DNA of 64,000 nt from Nocardioides sp. (GCF_030150155.1 NZ_JASLGR010000047.1:3736-67735); one strand, 5' to 3'; shown: positions 1 through 9,023, counted from the stretch's first letter. Numbers and translations: made by a program. The notes: a model not told the origin generated them from the letters alone.

Positions 1-888
1 GTTGCTCAGCGAGACCGGCTGGCCGCCGATCGAGAGCTGCATCCGGGAGATATCGGAGTCCTGACGCAGGGTCCAGGCGAGCTGGGCGATCAGCTTGTTG
101 GTGGCGTCGGCCGAGCGGACCTGGTCGTCGCCGTTGCCGCTGAGCTCGATGCTGGCCACCCCGTTGGCGTCGATCGGCACCGAGAGCCCCTGGGAGACGT
201 CGGCGGGCACGACGGAGTGGATCAGGCCCTCCAGCTCCTTGCCCGGCCCGAGCAGCAGGTCGCGGACCAGGACGGTGGCGAGCTCGTTGCCGCGTGGCAC
301 GAAGACCGGCTCGGGGACGAGCTGGGTCTCCGAGGCATTGAAGTAGTACAGCGACATCTGGCTGTAGCGGCCCTCGAACCACCAGTCCGGCACGATCAGG
401 GCGTTGGGCACCTCAGCGATGCGCCACTGGCCGTCCTCCTTGGTCATGGTGAAGGTGAGCCGGCGTTCGGTGGTCGCCACCGCGCCCTGCCACACGCCGC
501 GGCCGTCGATCCGCCAGGTCGGGCCGAGCTGGACGCTGACGTCGTCACCGGAGGCGACGGCCGAGGCCTTCCCGGAGTACACCAGCACCTGGTCGTCGGG
601 CTTCCAGCCCTTCTGCGCGTCGGCGGTGAGGAACTGGCCGGCGGTGCTGGTCTGCAACGGGGTCGCCAGCAGGGCCTCCAGGAAGCCGTCGACGATCTCG
701 TTGGGGCCCATCCCCTTGCGCGGCGGTCGCGGGTCGATGGCGATGCCGGTCGCCCCGGAGGAGGTGGTGCCGGAGCCCACGGAGACGACCTGTCCCCCGG
801 TCGGCACACCGAGGCAGGCGCTGGTGAGGACGGCGACCGCCGCCAGGGCGAGGGCGGCGCGGACCGCACGCCAGGACCGAGCGTTCAT
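1..888 (-). CDS. lpqB: Lipoprotein LpqB, C-terminal part cut by window edge
   Basis: Third gene of the MtrAB-LpqB system; in mycobacteria LpqB is an extracytoplasmic lipoprotein that modulates the MtrB sensor. About 296 residues are visible and the rest lies beyond the left edge. The N-terminus has a short charged region, a hydrophobic stretch and the lipobox LTSAC, so it is probably a lipid-anchored protein facing outward. The following region reads like the GerMN-type part of LpqB (GPNEIVDGFLEALLATP). The ATG overlaps the mtrB stop as ATGA, so translational coupling is likely. Identification rests on the lipobox, the order mtrA-mtrB-lpqB and the matching N-terminal pattern. Confidence 0.9.
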   Translation of the reverse strand, partial: MNARSWRAVRAALALAAVAVLTSACLGVPTGGQVVSVGSGTTSSGATGIAIDPRPPRKGMGPNEIVDGFLEALLATPLQTSTAGQFLTADAQKGWKPDDQVLVYSGKASAVASGDDVSVQLGPTWRIDGRGVWQGAVATTERRLTFTMTKEDGQWRIAEVPNALIVPDWWFEGRYSQMSLYYFNASETQLVPEPVFVPRGNELATVLVRDLLLGPGKELEGLIHSVVPADVSQGLSVPIDANGVASIELSGNGDDQVRSADATNKLIAQLAWTLRQDSDISRMQLSIGGQPVSLSN

Positions 889-2492
889 CGCCTCCCCCTC
901 GTCGAGGTGCCCGCACCCGCCGGGATCAGCGGCAACGGGCTGTGCCGGAGCACCGAGCCGGTGCGCCGGGGAAGAGTCAACCGGAAGACCGCGCCGTGCC
1001 CGGGCTGACCCCAGGCCTGGAGCCAGCCGCCGTGCAGGGTGGCGTCCTCCAACGCGATCGCCAGACCGAGACCGGTGCCACCGCTGGTGCGCGCCCGGGC
1101 CGGGTCGGCACGCCAGAACCGGTTGAACACCATCGCCGACTCCCCCGGGGCCAGGCCGACACCGAAGTCACGCACCGAGACCGCCGTACCGGCGTCGTCG
1201 GAGGCGACCTGCACGAGTACGTCGCCACCGGGATGCTCCCCGGGCGGGGCGGCATGGTCGATCGCGTTGGTGACCAGGTTGCGCAGGATCCGCTCCACCC
1301 GACGGGCGTCGGCCTCGGCCAGGCAGGGCGTCGGCGGGGCGATCACCCGGATCTCCAGGCCGCGCTTGGCGGCCAGCGGGCGGGCTGCCTCGACGACCTG
1401 ACGGCTCAGCTCGACCAGGTCGACGTCCTCGGTCTCCAGGGCTGCGGCACCGGCGTCGAACCTGCTGATCTCGAGCAGGTCGGTGAGCAGCCGCTCGAAC
1501 CGGTCCAGCTCGGTCTGGAGCAGCTCCGCCGCCCGGGCCGAGGCCGGGTCGAACGTGTCGCGGGAGTCGTGCAGCAGGTCGGTCGCCATCCGCACCGTGG
1601 TGAGCGGCGTACGGAGCTCATGGGAGACGTCGCTGGTGAACCGGCGCTGGAGCCGGCTGAGATCCTCCAGCTGACGGATCTGGCGCTGCAGGGCGTCGGC
1701 CATCTGGTTGAACGACAGCGCCAGTCGCGCCAGGTCGTCCTCGCCGTGCACGACCAGCCGCTCCTGGAGCTGGCCGTCGGTGATCCGCTCGGCGACCTGA
1801 CGGGCCATCCGGATCGGGGTGACGACGTGCCGGGCGACCAGCCAGGCCGAGGCGGCCATGAAGAGCAGCAGCAGCGCACCGGCGGCGAGCAGGGCGCGGT
1901 TGACCAGCGCGAGGGTGTCGGCCTCGTCGCTCATCGGGTAGAGGAAGTACAGGACGTAGCTCTTGCCGTCGGCCGGCAGCGTCACCAGCGAGCCGACCAC
2001 GACCCCGGGGATGCGGGTGGTGCCCTCGCCGGTCGAGGACCTGATCGTGGTGTAGGTCCAGGCGGTCGAGGTGTCGCCGGCGAGGAAGTGGTCCTCCAAG
2101 GAGCGGGGCACGCTGGCGGTCTCCAGGCCGGGTGAGAACTCGGCACCGCCGTCGGCGATCCTGCCGCCGCCCTCGGCGAGGGGTCCGGCCATCACGACCT
2201 GGTAGCCGCGGGTCGCACCGCGCTGGATCATCGGCTCGATCAGGTCACGCTGCTGGCCTGCGGAGTCGCGGTCGATCGTGGAGGCGGCCGAGAGCCGGTC
2301 CTTGGCGTCGTCGATCTCGGTGGCGGTCTCGGCCACCACGGCGCTGACTCGGTGGTGCAGCAGGCCCTCGCGGACCCGGGAGACCAGGAACCAGCCCATG
2401 ATCGAGCACGCGAGCAGGGAGAGCAGCACGGTGCTGATCACGACGCGCGCCTGGAGCGAGCGCCGCCAGAAGCTGCCCCAACCCGGGTACAT
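885..2492 (-). CDS. mtrB: Sensor histidine kinase MtrB
   Basis: Membrane sensor kinase of the MtrAB two-component system, which coordinates cell division, peptidoglycan remodelling and osmotic response in actinobacteria. About 535 residues. Order: a transmembrane segment near residues 15-38, an extracytoplasmic domain to about 200, a second transmembrane segment (LLAAGALLLLFMAASAWLVA), HAMP, HisKA with the phospho-acceptor His near residue 290 (SDVSHELRTPLTTV), then an HATPase domain ending with the G box TGLGLAIALEDATLHGG. I chose the start MYPGWGSFWRRSLQ, 20 nt after mtrA; the same frame stays open upstream but that part is arginine-rich out-of-frame mtrA sequence. Overlaps lpqB by four bases. 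Confidence 0.93.
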   Translation of the reverse strand: MYPGWGSFWRRSLQARVVISTVLLSLLACSIMGWFLVSRVREGLLHHRVSAVVAETATEIDDAKDRLSAASTIDRDSAGQQRDLIEPMIQRGATRGYQVVMAGPLAEGGGRIADGGAEFSPGLETASVPRSLEDHFLAGDTSTAWTYTTIRSSTGEGTTRIPGVVVGSLVTLPADGKSYVLYFLYPMSDEADTLALVNRALLAAGALLLLFMAASAWLVARHVVTPIRMARQVAERITDGQLQERLVVHGEDDLARLALSFNQMADALQRQIRQLEDLSRLQRRFTSDVSHELRTPLTTVRMATDLLHDSRDTFDPASARAAELLQTELDRFERLLTDLLEISRFDAGAAALETEDVDLVELSRQVVEAARPLAAKRGLEIRVIAPPTPCLAEADARRVERILRNLVTNAIDHAAPPGEHPGGDVLVQVASDDAGTAVSVRDFGVGLAPGESAMVFNRFWRADPARARTSGGTGLGLAIALEDATLHGGWLQAWGQPGHGAVFRLTLPRRTGSVLRHSPLPLIPAGAGTSTRGRR

Positions 2493-2512
2493 GGCGACCG
2501 TGAGCCGTGCCG

Positions 2513-3208
2513 CTAGGACTGGCCGGCTTTGTAGCCCACGCCGCGCACGGTGAGGACGATCTCGGGGTTCTCCGGGTCGTGCTCGACCTTGGAGCGCAGT
2601 CGCTGGACGTGCACGTTGACCAGCCGGGTGTCGGCGGCGTGGCGGTAGCCCCAGACCTGGTCGAGCTGGACCTCGCGGCTGAACTCCTGCCACGGATTGC
2701 GCGCCAGGCAGAGCAGCAGGTCGAACTCGAGGGGGGTGAGCGCGATCGGCTCGCCGCCACGACTGACGACGTGGCCGGCGACGTCGATGCTGAGGTCGCC
2801 GATCTGGAGCGCCTCGGCGCTGACCGGGTCGAAGCGCCGCATCCGGGCGCGGATCCGGGCGATCAGCTCCTTGGGCTTGAACGGCTTGACGACGTAGTCG
2901 TCGGCGCCCGACTCCAGCCCGACCACGACGTCGACGGTGTCACCCTTGGCCGTCAGCATGACGATCGGTACGCCGGACTCGGCACGGATCTGCTTGCAGA
3001 CCTCGATCCCGTCCAGGCCCGGGAGCATCAGGTCGAGCAGCACCAGGTCGGGGCGATAGGAGCGGAAGACCTCCAGCGCCTCATCGCCCCGACCGGTGAC
3101 ATGGGAGTCGAACCCCTCCTGACGCAGCACGATCGCCAGCATCTCGGCGAGGGAGGCATCGTCGTCGACGACGAGGATGCGCCCGCGCGCCTCAGGAGTG
3201 TTCGTCAT
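2513..3208 (-). CDS. mtrA: Response regulator MtrA
   Basis: OmpR/PhoB-family response regulator, DNA-binding partner of MtrB. 231 residues: a receiver domain (RILVVDDDASLAEMLAIVL, phospho-acceptor Asp near residue 56 in LVLLDLMLPG, conserved Lys in VVKPFKPKEL) followed by a winged-helix effector domain with LTPLEFDLLLCLARNP and VNVHVQRLRSKVE. The receiver start is almost the same as mycobacterial MtrA. The start MTNTPEARGR is preferred over an upstream in-frame Met because it sits 10 nt after the ahcY stop and gives the usual family length. It is cotranscribed with ahcY upstream and mtrB-lpqB downstream. Confidence 0.95.
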   Translation of the reverse strand: MTNTPEARGRILVVDDDASLAEMLAIVLRQEGFDSHVTGRGDEALEVFRSYRPDLVLLDLMLPGLDGIEVCKQIRAESGVPIVMLTAKGDTVDVVVGLESGADDYVVKPFKPKELIARIRARMRRFDPVSAEALQIGDLSIDVAGHVVSRGGEPIALTPLEFDLLLCLARNPWQEFSREVQLDQVWGYRHAADTRLVNVHVQRLRSKVEHDPENPEIVLTVRGVGYKAGQS

Positions 3209-3218
3209 CCCTGCTCGC

Positions 3219-4670
3219 TTAGTACCGGTAGTGGTCCGGCTTGTAGGGGCCTTCCACCGGCACACCGATGTACTCGGCCTGCTCGGCCGAGAGCTCGGTG
3301 AGCTCGACGCCGAGGGCGTCGAGGTGGAGGCGGGCGACCTCTTCGTCGAGCTTCTTCGGCAGCACGAAGACGCCGATCTCGTACTCGTCGGTCTTGGTGA
3401 AGAGCTCGATCTGGGCCAGCACCTGGTTGGTGAAGGAGTTCGACATCACGAAGGACGGGTGACCGGTCGCGTTGCCGAGGTTGTAGAGACGACCCTCGGA
3501 CAGGATGATGACCGACTTGCCGTCGGGGAACGTCCAGGTGTCGACCTGCGGCTTGATGTTGTCCTTGACGATGCCCGGGACCGCGGCCAGACCGGCCATG
3601 TCGATCTCGTTGTCGAAGTGACCGATGTTGCCGACCAGGGCGTTGTGCTTCATCTTCTCGAAGTGCTCGACCCGGATGATGTTGAAGTTGCCCGTGGTCG
3701 TGATGAAGATGTCGGCCTCGCCGACGACGGACTCGAGGCGCTTGACGGCGTACCCGTCCATCGCAGCCTGGAGAGCGTTGATCGGGTCGATCTCGGTGAC
3801 GATGACGCGAGCGCCCTGGCCACGCAGTGCCTCGGCGGTGCCCTTGCCGACGTCGCCGTAGCCGCAGACCACGGCGACCTTGCCGCCGATGAGCAGGTCG
3901 GTGCCGCGGTTGATGCCGTCGATGGCGGAGTGGCGGGTGCCGTACTTGTTGTCGAACTTCGACTTGGTGACGGCGTCGTTGACGTTGATCGCCGGGAACA
4001 GCAGGGCGCCGTCGTTGAACCGCTCGTAGAGGCGGTGCACGCCGGTGGTGGTCTCCTCGGAGACGCCCTTGATGCCGTTGGCGATGGTGGTCCAGCGGGT
4101 CGGGTCGGCCTCGACGGAGCGAGCCAGGACCCGGAGGACCTCCTTGAACTCGGCGTTGTCGGTGCTGTCGACGGACGGCACGGAGCCGGCCTTCTCGAAC
4201 TCGACGCCCTTGTGCACGAGCAGCGTGATGTCGCCGCCGTCGTCGAGCAGCAGGTTCGGGCCGACCGGGTTGCCCTCGGCGTCGGTGAAGTCGAAGACCT
4301 TCTCGGCGAGGTCCCAGTACTCGGCCAGGGTCTCGCCCTTCCAGGCGAAGACCGGCGTACCGGCGGGAGCCTCGACGGTGCCGCCCGAGGAGGCGGGGCC
4401 GACGACGACCGCAGCGGCGGCGTGGTCCTGGGTGGAGAAGATGTTGCACGAGGCCCAGCGGACGTCGGCGCCGAGCGCGGTCAGCGTCTCGATCAGGACG
4501 GCGGTCTGGACGGTCATGTGCAGCGAGCCGGCGATGCGGGCACCGGCCAGCGGCTTGGTCTCGGAGTAGCGGGCGCGCAGCGCCATCAGGCCCGGCATCT
4601 CGTGCTCGGCGAGCGTGAGCTCCTTGCGGCCGAACGCGGCCAGGCTCAGGTCAGCAACCTTGTAGTCCAT
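3219..4670 (-). CDS. ahcY: Adenosylhomocysteinase (S-adenosylhomocysteine hydrolase)
   Basis: Cytosolic NAD-dependent enzyme that splits S-adenosylhomocysteine into homocysteine and adenosine, removing the product inhibitor of methyltransferases. 483 residues, normal for the family. Visible: HMTVQTAVLIETL and NIFSTQDHAAAA near the N-terminus, the NAD site GYGDVGKG, DNEIDMAG, and the C-terminal signature ending KPDHYRY. Two in-frame ATGs are possible; I chose the one giving MDYKVADLSLA because AAGGA lies 7 nt before it, whereas the one 15 nt upstream has no ribosome-binding site. It heads the ahcY-mtrA-mtrB-lpqB series; the mycobacterial neighbourhood is comparable (sahH next to mtrAB). Confidence 0.96.
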   Translation of the reverse strand: MDYKVADLSLAAFGRKELTLAEHEMPGLMALRARYSETKPLAGARIAGSLHMTVQTAVLIETLTALGADVRWASCNIFSTQDHAAAAVVVGPASSGGTVEAPAGTPVFAWKGETLAEYWDLAEKVFDFTDAEGNPVGPNLLLDDGGDITLLVHKGVEFEKAGSVPSVDSTDNAEFKEVLRVLARSVEADPTRWTTIANGIKGVSEETTTGVHRLYERFNDGALLFPAINVNDAVTKSKFDNKYGTRHSAIDGINRGTDLLIGGKVAVVCGYGDVGKGTAEALRGQGARVIVTEIDPINALQAAMDGYAVKRLESVVGEADIFITTTGNFNIIRVEHFEKMKHNALVGNIGHFDNEIDMAGLAAVPGIVKDNIKPQVDTWTFPDGKSVIILSEGRLYNLGNATGHPSFVMSNSFTNQVLAQIELFTKTDEYEIGVFVLPKKLDEEVARLHLDALGVELTELSAEQAEYIGVPVEGPYKPDHYRY

Positions 4671-4751
4671 GAATGCATCCTTCATGTCCGAAGTTGTGGA
4701 CTGCGGTGCATCTGCACTCGTTCGGGATCTCCCGCGCAGCACCTGATCAGG

Positions 4752-5435
4752 CTACCCACGAACGCGGTCCACCACCGCATCGAGACGAGCGACGATCTCG
4801 CGGTGCGCCGCGAGGATCTCGGCCATCGGGCCGGCGCTCTCACCGGCCAGCCTGAGGTTCGCGGCGAGGTTGATCCCGGCGATCCGGGCAGCGGCCCCGA
4901 GACCGGCGGCGGCTGCGGCGATGTCGGCGCGGAGCACCGGGTTGCCCCGCTCCTCGAGCTCGGCCAGCAGCGGCAGCGCCGCCACCCCGAGGCCGAGGAT
5001 CTCGGCGCTGGTCCGGGCGCCTTCGCGGGCGGTGTCGGGCAGGTGGGCGAGCTTGGCCCGCCAGGCCAGCGCCAGGTCGGCCGAGGCCCGGGCGTCCTCG
5101 TCGATCAGGGTGACCGCACGCTCGCGCAGCAGACGGGTCTGCTCGACCAGGGCCAGCGTGCGATCGTCGTACGTCGCCACCATCTCGGCCAGGGCCAGGC
5201 CGGTCGCCGCCATCAGGGCCGCCCCGGCCCCGCCACCGGGGTTCGCGCCGTGGCCGGCGAGCCGGTCGAGCCAGCCGCCGATGGGCTCCTGGGCGGCCGG
5301 TTCCTCGGGCTCGGTCTGCTCGACCACCTCGGGGACGACCCCGGCCTCGAAGAACGCCTCGAACGCCTCGGCGCCCGGCGCCGGCTGTCCCGGTGCTGCC
5401 TGTCCCGAGGTCGGCCGCCCCGGCTCGAGGGTCAT
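4752..5435 (-). CDS. Cyclodeaminase/cyclohydrolase family protein
   Basis: 227 residues. After an acidic, Pro/Ala-rich N-terminal 50 residues comes a segment typical of the formiminotetrahydrofolate cyclodeaminase fold (PF04961): GGWLDRLAGHGANPGGGAGAA, then long Ala-rich helices. Family members act on formimino- or methenyl-folates. The gene sits 81 bp upstream of ahcY on the same strand and its ATG is one base from the DUF808 stop, so the three are probably cotranscribed. A link to one-carbon metabolism next to ahcY is plausible but is inference; substrate unknown. The low-complexity N-terminus is not part of the family domain. Confidence 0.75.
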   Translation of the reverse strand: MTLEPGRPTSGQAAPGQPAPGAEAFEAFFEAGVVPEVVEQTEPEEPAAQEPIGGWLDRLAGHGANPGGGAGAALMAATGLALAEMVATYDDRTLALVEQTRLLRERAVTLIDEDARASADLALAWRAKLAHLPDTAREGARTSAEILGLGVAALPLLAELEERGNPVLRADIAAAAAGLGAAARIAGINLAANLRLAGESAGPMAEILAAHREIVARLDAVVDRVRG

Positions 5436-5436
5436 C

Positions 5437-6363
5437 TCAGTGTCCCTTGCGCGGGATCAGGTGCAGCACGCCGACCACGATCGCACCGATCACGCAGCCG
5501 ATCGCGGCGGAGACCAGGGTGTTGAAGACCCAGCCGAGGATCGCGCCGATCCCGCTGACGTGGTGGCTGATCGAGTGCTGGACGTCGTGCACCCAGCCGT
5601 AGGGCTGGTGCAGGCCGAGCTCGTGGCTGCTGGACAGGATCAGGTGGCCGCCGACCCAGATCATCGCCGCGGTGCCGATCACCGACAGCGAGGTGAGCAG
5701 CACCGGCATGAAGGTGACCAGGCGGCGACCGAAGCGGGCCAGCAGCGGACGCTCGCCGCGGGCGAAGTGCAGCCCGACGTCGTCCATCTTCACGATCGCG
5801 GCGACCACGCCGTAGACCCCGATGGTGATCAGGACCGCGACCACCACCAGGATCATCAGCCGGGTCCAGATCGACTCGTCGGCGACCTCGTTGAGGGCGA
5901 TCACCATGATCTCGGTGGACAGGATCAGGTCGGTGCGGATCGCCCCGGCGACCATCCTCTTCTCGGCCGCAGCGTCGACCAGGGCAACCTCGGTCTCCTC
6001 GTGCCCGCCACGCAGCGCCTCGACGACCTTCTCCACGCCCTCGAAGCAGAGGTAGAGGCCACCGCAGATCAGGATCACCGGGATCACCCCGGAGGCGAAC
6101 TGGCTGAGCAGCAGTGCGATCGGGAGGATGATCAGCAGCTTGTTGCGGATCGAGCCGAGCGCGATCCGGCCGACGATGGGCAGCTCACGGTCGGGCTTGA
6201 GGCCGGCGACGTACTGCGGCGCGACGGCGGTGTCGTCGATCACCACGCCGACGGTCTTCGCCGTGGCCCGGCCTGCTGCCGCCCCGACGTCGTCGAGGGA
6301 GGCGGCCGCCAGCTTGGCGATCGCAGCGACGTCGTCCAGGAGTCCGAAAAGGCCCGCGCTCAT
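5437..6363 (-). CDS. DUF808 (YedI-like) integral membrane protein
   Basis: 308-residue membrane protein of the DUF808 family, function unknown. It begins with the family's typical soluble N-terminus (GLFGLLDDVAAIAKLAAASLDD), contains NKLLIILPIALLLSQF and a motif with ELPIVGRIALGSIRNK, and has several hydrophobic segments through to the C-terminus. Upstream of the ATG the minus strand has TACCCT followed by 7 nt and ATG, the pattern of a -10 box for a leaderless transcript (6371-6376). This is the probable promoter for the DUF808, cyclodeaminase-like and perhaps ahcY-mtrAB genes. Confidence 0.85.
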   Translation of the reverse strand: MSAGLFGLLDDVAAIAKLAAASLDDVGAAAGRATAKTVGVVIDDTAVAPQYVAGLKPDRELPIVGRIALGSIRNKLLIILPIALLLSQFASGVIPVILICGGLYLCFEGVEKVVEALRGGHEETEVALVDAAAEKRMVAGAIRTDLILSTEIMVIALNEVADESIWTRLMILVVVAVLITIGVYGVVAAIVKMDDVGLHFARGERPLLARFGRRLVTFMPVLLTSLSVIGTAAMIWVGGHLILSSSHELGLHQPYGWVHDVQHSISHHVSGIGAILGWVFNTLVSAAIGCVIGAIVVGVLHLIPRKGH

Positions 6364-6418
6364 GGTGCGAAGGGTAACGATTCCTCGGTCGCCGCCCGCT
6401 CACCGGGCGGCCGGTTCC

Positions 6419-7444
6419 TCACTCGGCGGCGAACCCGAGGTGGAGGTACTCGGCGGCGTAGCGCCCCGAGAGCAGCAGGTGGGCGTAGCGGGCCAGCGCT
6501 CCCCCGCTCTCGGCCGAGATCACCTCGACCCGGATCGTGCGGGCGTCGGCGGAGCCCACCAGCGCCCGTCGTTCGGCCAGCAGTGCCGGCGAGGAGGCGT
6601 GCTCGACGCCCTCGTCGAGCAGGAGCAGGGCCGGTCGGGCGGCCAGGCCGTCCTCGATCGGGTCGTCGAAGATCGACGCCACCCGGGTCGCCTCCAGGAT
6701 CGGCAGCAGTCCGTCGGCGTCACCGCTCAGGGCCGGCCGTCCCGCGGCACGGCGCAGCAGCACCGCGACCTGCCGGGCGGCGTCGGCGGCCAGCACCGAC
6801 CCGCCCCAGACCAGCGGCACCGACTCGCTCAGCGCGATCGAGCAGAGCTTGGCCGGGTTGAGGCTGAACTCGCGGAACGGCGTGCACTCCAGGGCGACCC
6901 GGTCGAGCACGTCGGCGATCTCCTGCACGCCCGGGGGCGCGGTCAGGCGCAGCGCGGCGAGGAAGTCGAGCGCCGCCACCCCGACCGCGAACGCGTCGGC
7001 GGTGGCGACCGGCAGCAGCACCGAGTCGGCACCGCTGACGTGGTCGGCCAGGATCGAGGACTCCGGCGCCGAGGCGACCACGCGGCACCCGCGCCGGCTG
7101 GCCTCGGCCAGGGTCAGGGCGAGCTCGGGGTCGCCGCCGTCGGGGGCGACCGCCAGCACCAGGTCGAGGGCGCCGACCCAGCCGGGCAGTCCGACGCCTC
7201 GCCAGACCACCATCGGCACCGGCGCGGAGATCGCCCCGGCCAGCTCGACCAGGCGGGCGCCCGAGCCGATCAGGATCACCGCCCGGGGTCGCTCCCGGAG
7301 CCGTTCGGGCAGGTGCGCGAGCACCTCGGCGACGGCGGTCGCCTCCCGGCGGACCCGGGCACCGGACTCGGCGAGGCCGCGCAACCGAAGATCGGCCGTG
7401 CCGAGCACAGCCGCATCATCGAGCCGGGCCTCGTCGAAGTACAT
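6419..7444 (-). CDS. SIS-domain sugar-phosphate isomerase-like protein
   Basis: 341 residues with a SIS fold: AVILIGSGARLVELAGAI near residues 60-80 and a C-terminal half that reads like the bifunctional phosphoglucose/phosphomannose isomerase family. It lies two bases after the Trm112 gene and downstream of manB, the position occupied in mycobacteria by Rv3256c, which is followed there by manA. No manA-type phosphomannose isomerase is present here, so this protein may convert fructose-6-P to mannose-6-P, but that is inference. I did not identify a clear catalytic Glu/His pair, so a non-catalytic sugar-phosphate binding role is also possible. Confidence 0.75.
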   Translation of the reverse strand: MYFDEARLDDAAVLGTADLRLRGLAESGARVRREATAVAEVLAHLPERLRERPRAVILIGSGARLVELAGAISAPVPMVVWRGVGLPGWVGALDLVLAVAPDGGDPELALTLAEASRRGCRVVASAPESSILADHVSGADSVLLPVATADAFAVGVAALDFLAALRLTAPPGVQEIADVLDRVALECTPFREFSLNPAKLCSIALSESVPLVWGGSVLAADAARQVAVLLRRAAGRPALSGDADGLLPILEATRVASIFDDPIEDGLAARPALLLLDEGVEHASSPALLAERRALVGSADARTIRVEVISAESGGALARYAHLLLSGRYAAEYLHLGFAAE

Positions 7445-7446
7445 CG

Positions 7447-7653
7447 TCAGGCGGGCTTACGGGCCTCGTCGACGAGGAGGACCGGGATGGAGTCCTTGAC
7501 CGGGTAGGCGTAGCCGCAGCTGCCCTGGCAGACCAGCTCGCCGTTGGCGCCTTCGAAGCTGGTCTCGGTGCGCGGGGTGAGCTCGCCGTGGCACTGCGGG
7601 CAGACGATGATCTCGAGCAGGGCGGCGTCGAGGCCGAGGGAGGGGCTGGTCAC
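7447..7653 (-). CDS. Trm112 family protein
   Basis: 68-residue protein of the Trm112/UPF0434 family. A small zinc-ribbon-like core is visible: IVCPQCHGEL near the N-terminus and VCQGSCGYAYPVKDSIPVLL near the C-terminus, the latter being the family signature. In eukaryotes and archaea Trm112 activates methyltransferases; the bacterial role is uncertain. The GTG start overlaps the manB stop by four bases (GTGA), so it is translationally coupled to manB, and the SIS gene follows after two bases. Confidence 0.9.
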   Translation of the reverse strand: MTSPSLGLDAALLEIIVCPQCHGELTPRTETSFEGANGELVCQGSCGYAYPVKDSIPVLLVDEARKPA

Positions 7654-9023
7654 TGGACATCCTTCGTGATGATCGCGAGCGCTTCGTCGCGAATGGCTTG
7701 CATGGTGGCGGTGTCGATGCCCTCGGCGTTGAGCCGCAGCAGCGGCTCGGTGTTGGAGGCACGGACGTTGAACGCCCAGTCGGGGTGGCTCACGCTCAGC
7801 CCGTCGAGCTCGTCGATGGTGACGCCGTCGCGGCCGGCGTACGTCGCCTTGAGCTCGGCGATCACGGCCTGGGCGTCGGGAACGGTGGAGTTGATCTCCC
7901 CCGACAGCGGATAGCGCTCGTACGGCGCCAGCAGGGCGCTCAGCGGGGCGTCGGTCTCGGCCAGGGCGGCCAGCGCGTGCAGGGCGGCCAGCATCCCCGA
8001 GTCGGCCCGCCAGAAGTCACGGAAGTAGAAGTGACCCGAGTGCTCGCCACCGAAGACGGCGTCGGTCTGGGCCATCACCGCCTTGATGAAGGAGTGGCCC
8101 ACGCGGGTGCGCACCGGGGTGCCGCCGAGCTCGGTGACGATCTCGGGCACGGCGCGGGAGGTGATCAGGTTGTGCACGATGCTGGCGCCGGGGTCCTTGG
8201 CCAGCTCGCGGGCGGCGATCAGAGCGGTCAGGGTCGAGGGCGAGACCAGCTCGCCGCGCTCGTCGACCAGGAAGCAGCGGTCGGCGTCGCCGTCGAAGGC
8301 CAGTCCGATGTCGGCGCCGGTCTCGCGGACCTTGGCCTGCAGCGCGACCAGGTTCTCGGGCTCGATCGGGTTGGCCTCGTGGTTCGGGAAGGTGCCGTCG
8401 AGCTCGAAGAAGAGCTCGGTGACCTCGATCTGGGGCAGCTGGGCGAAGACGGCGGGGGCGGTGTGCCCGGCCATGCCGTTGCCGGCGTCGACGACGACCT
8501 TGAGCGGGCGACCGGTCACCGGTGCCAGGGCGAGCAGGTGGTCGACGTACGCGCCGAGGACGTCGGTGGTGCTGATCGTGCCCGGGGTGGCGGCCGGCTC
8601 GGCGAACTGGGCCGAGAGCACCAGGTTGCGGATCTCGGCCAGGCCGGACTCCATCCCGACCGGGGCGGCGAAGGCGCGGCACTGCTTGATGCCGTTGTAC
8701 TGCGCCGGGTTGTGGCTGGCGGTGAACATCACGCCGGGGATGCCGAGGTGGCCCGAGGCGAAGTAGAGCTGGTCGGTGGAGGCCAGGCCGATCAGGACCA
8801 CGTCGGCACCCTGGGCGGCGGCACCCTCGGCGTAGGCCTGGGCCAAGGCCGGCGAGGAGGGGCGCATGTCGTGCCCGATCACGATCCGGTCGGCGTCGAG
8901 CACCTGCACGAACGCGCGCCCGGTCGCGGCCGCCAGGGCCTCGTCGATCTGGTCCGGGACGGTGCCGCGGACGTCGTACGCCTTGAAGACGGCGTTGATG
9001 TTGTCGGGGTCCAGACTGGCCAT
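7650..9023 (-). CDS. manB: Phosphomannomutase/phosphoglucomutase
   Basis: 457-residue alpha-D-phosphohexomutase converting mannose-6-P to mannose-1-P (and probably glucose-phosphates), feeding GDP-mannose synthesis with ManC encoded at 17.9 kb. Domain 1 holds the phosphoserine loop TASHNPAQYNG; the metal site DGDADRCF is mid-protein; the sugar-binding GGEHSGHFYF and the phosphate-binding loop RASNTEPLLRLN follow. Start MASLDPDNIN is preceded on the minus strand by TAGGCT 8 nt away, with GAGG in between, so either leaderless or led initiation is possible. First gene of a manB-Trm112-SIS series; DUF3499 lies 47 bp upstream. Confidence 0.95.
   Translation of the reverse strand: MASLDPDNINAVFKAYDVRGTVPDQIDEALAAATGRAFVQVLDADRIVIGHDMRPSSPALAQAYAEGAAAQGADVVLIGLASTDQLYFASGHLGIPGVMFTASHNPAQYNGIKQCRAFAAPVGMESGLAEIRNLVLSAQFAEPAATPGTISTTDVLGAYVDHLLALAPVTGRPLKVVVDAGNGMAGHTAPAVFAQLPQIEVTELFFELDGTFPNHEANPIEPENLVALQAKVRETGADIGLAFDGDADRCFLVDERGELVSPSTLTALIAARELAKDPGASIVHNLITSRAVPEIVTELGGTPVRTRVGHSFIKAVMAQTDAVFGGEHSGHFYFRDFWRADSGMLAALHALAALAETDAPLSALLAPYERYPLSGEINSTVPDAQAVIAELKATYAGRDGVTIDELDGLSVSHPDWAFNVRASNTEPLLRLNAEGIDTATMQAIRDEALAIITKDVQ

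Noticed and set aside
217..1008. Long plus-strand open frames opposite lpqB and mtrB
   Set aside because: They are antisense shadows of high-GC genes: no ribosome-binding site, Arg/Pro/Gly-rich nonsense composition, and the minus-strand proteins are clearly recognisable.
3219..4751. SAH or SAM riboswitch upstream of ahcY
   Set aside because: Only 81 bp separate ahcY from the upstream gene and no conserved pseudoknot pattern could be seen.
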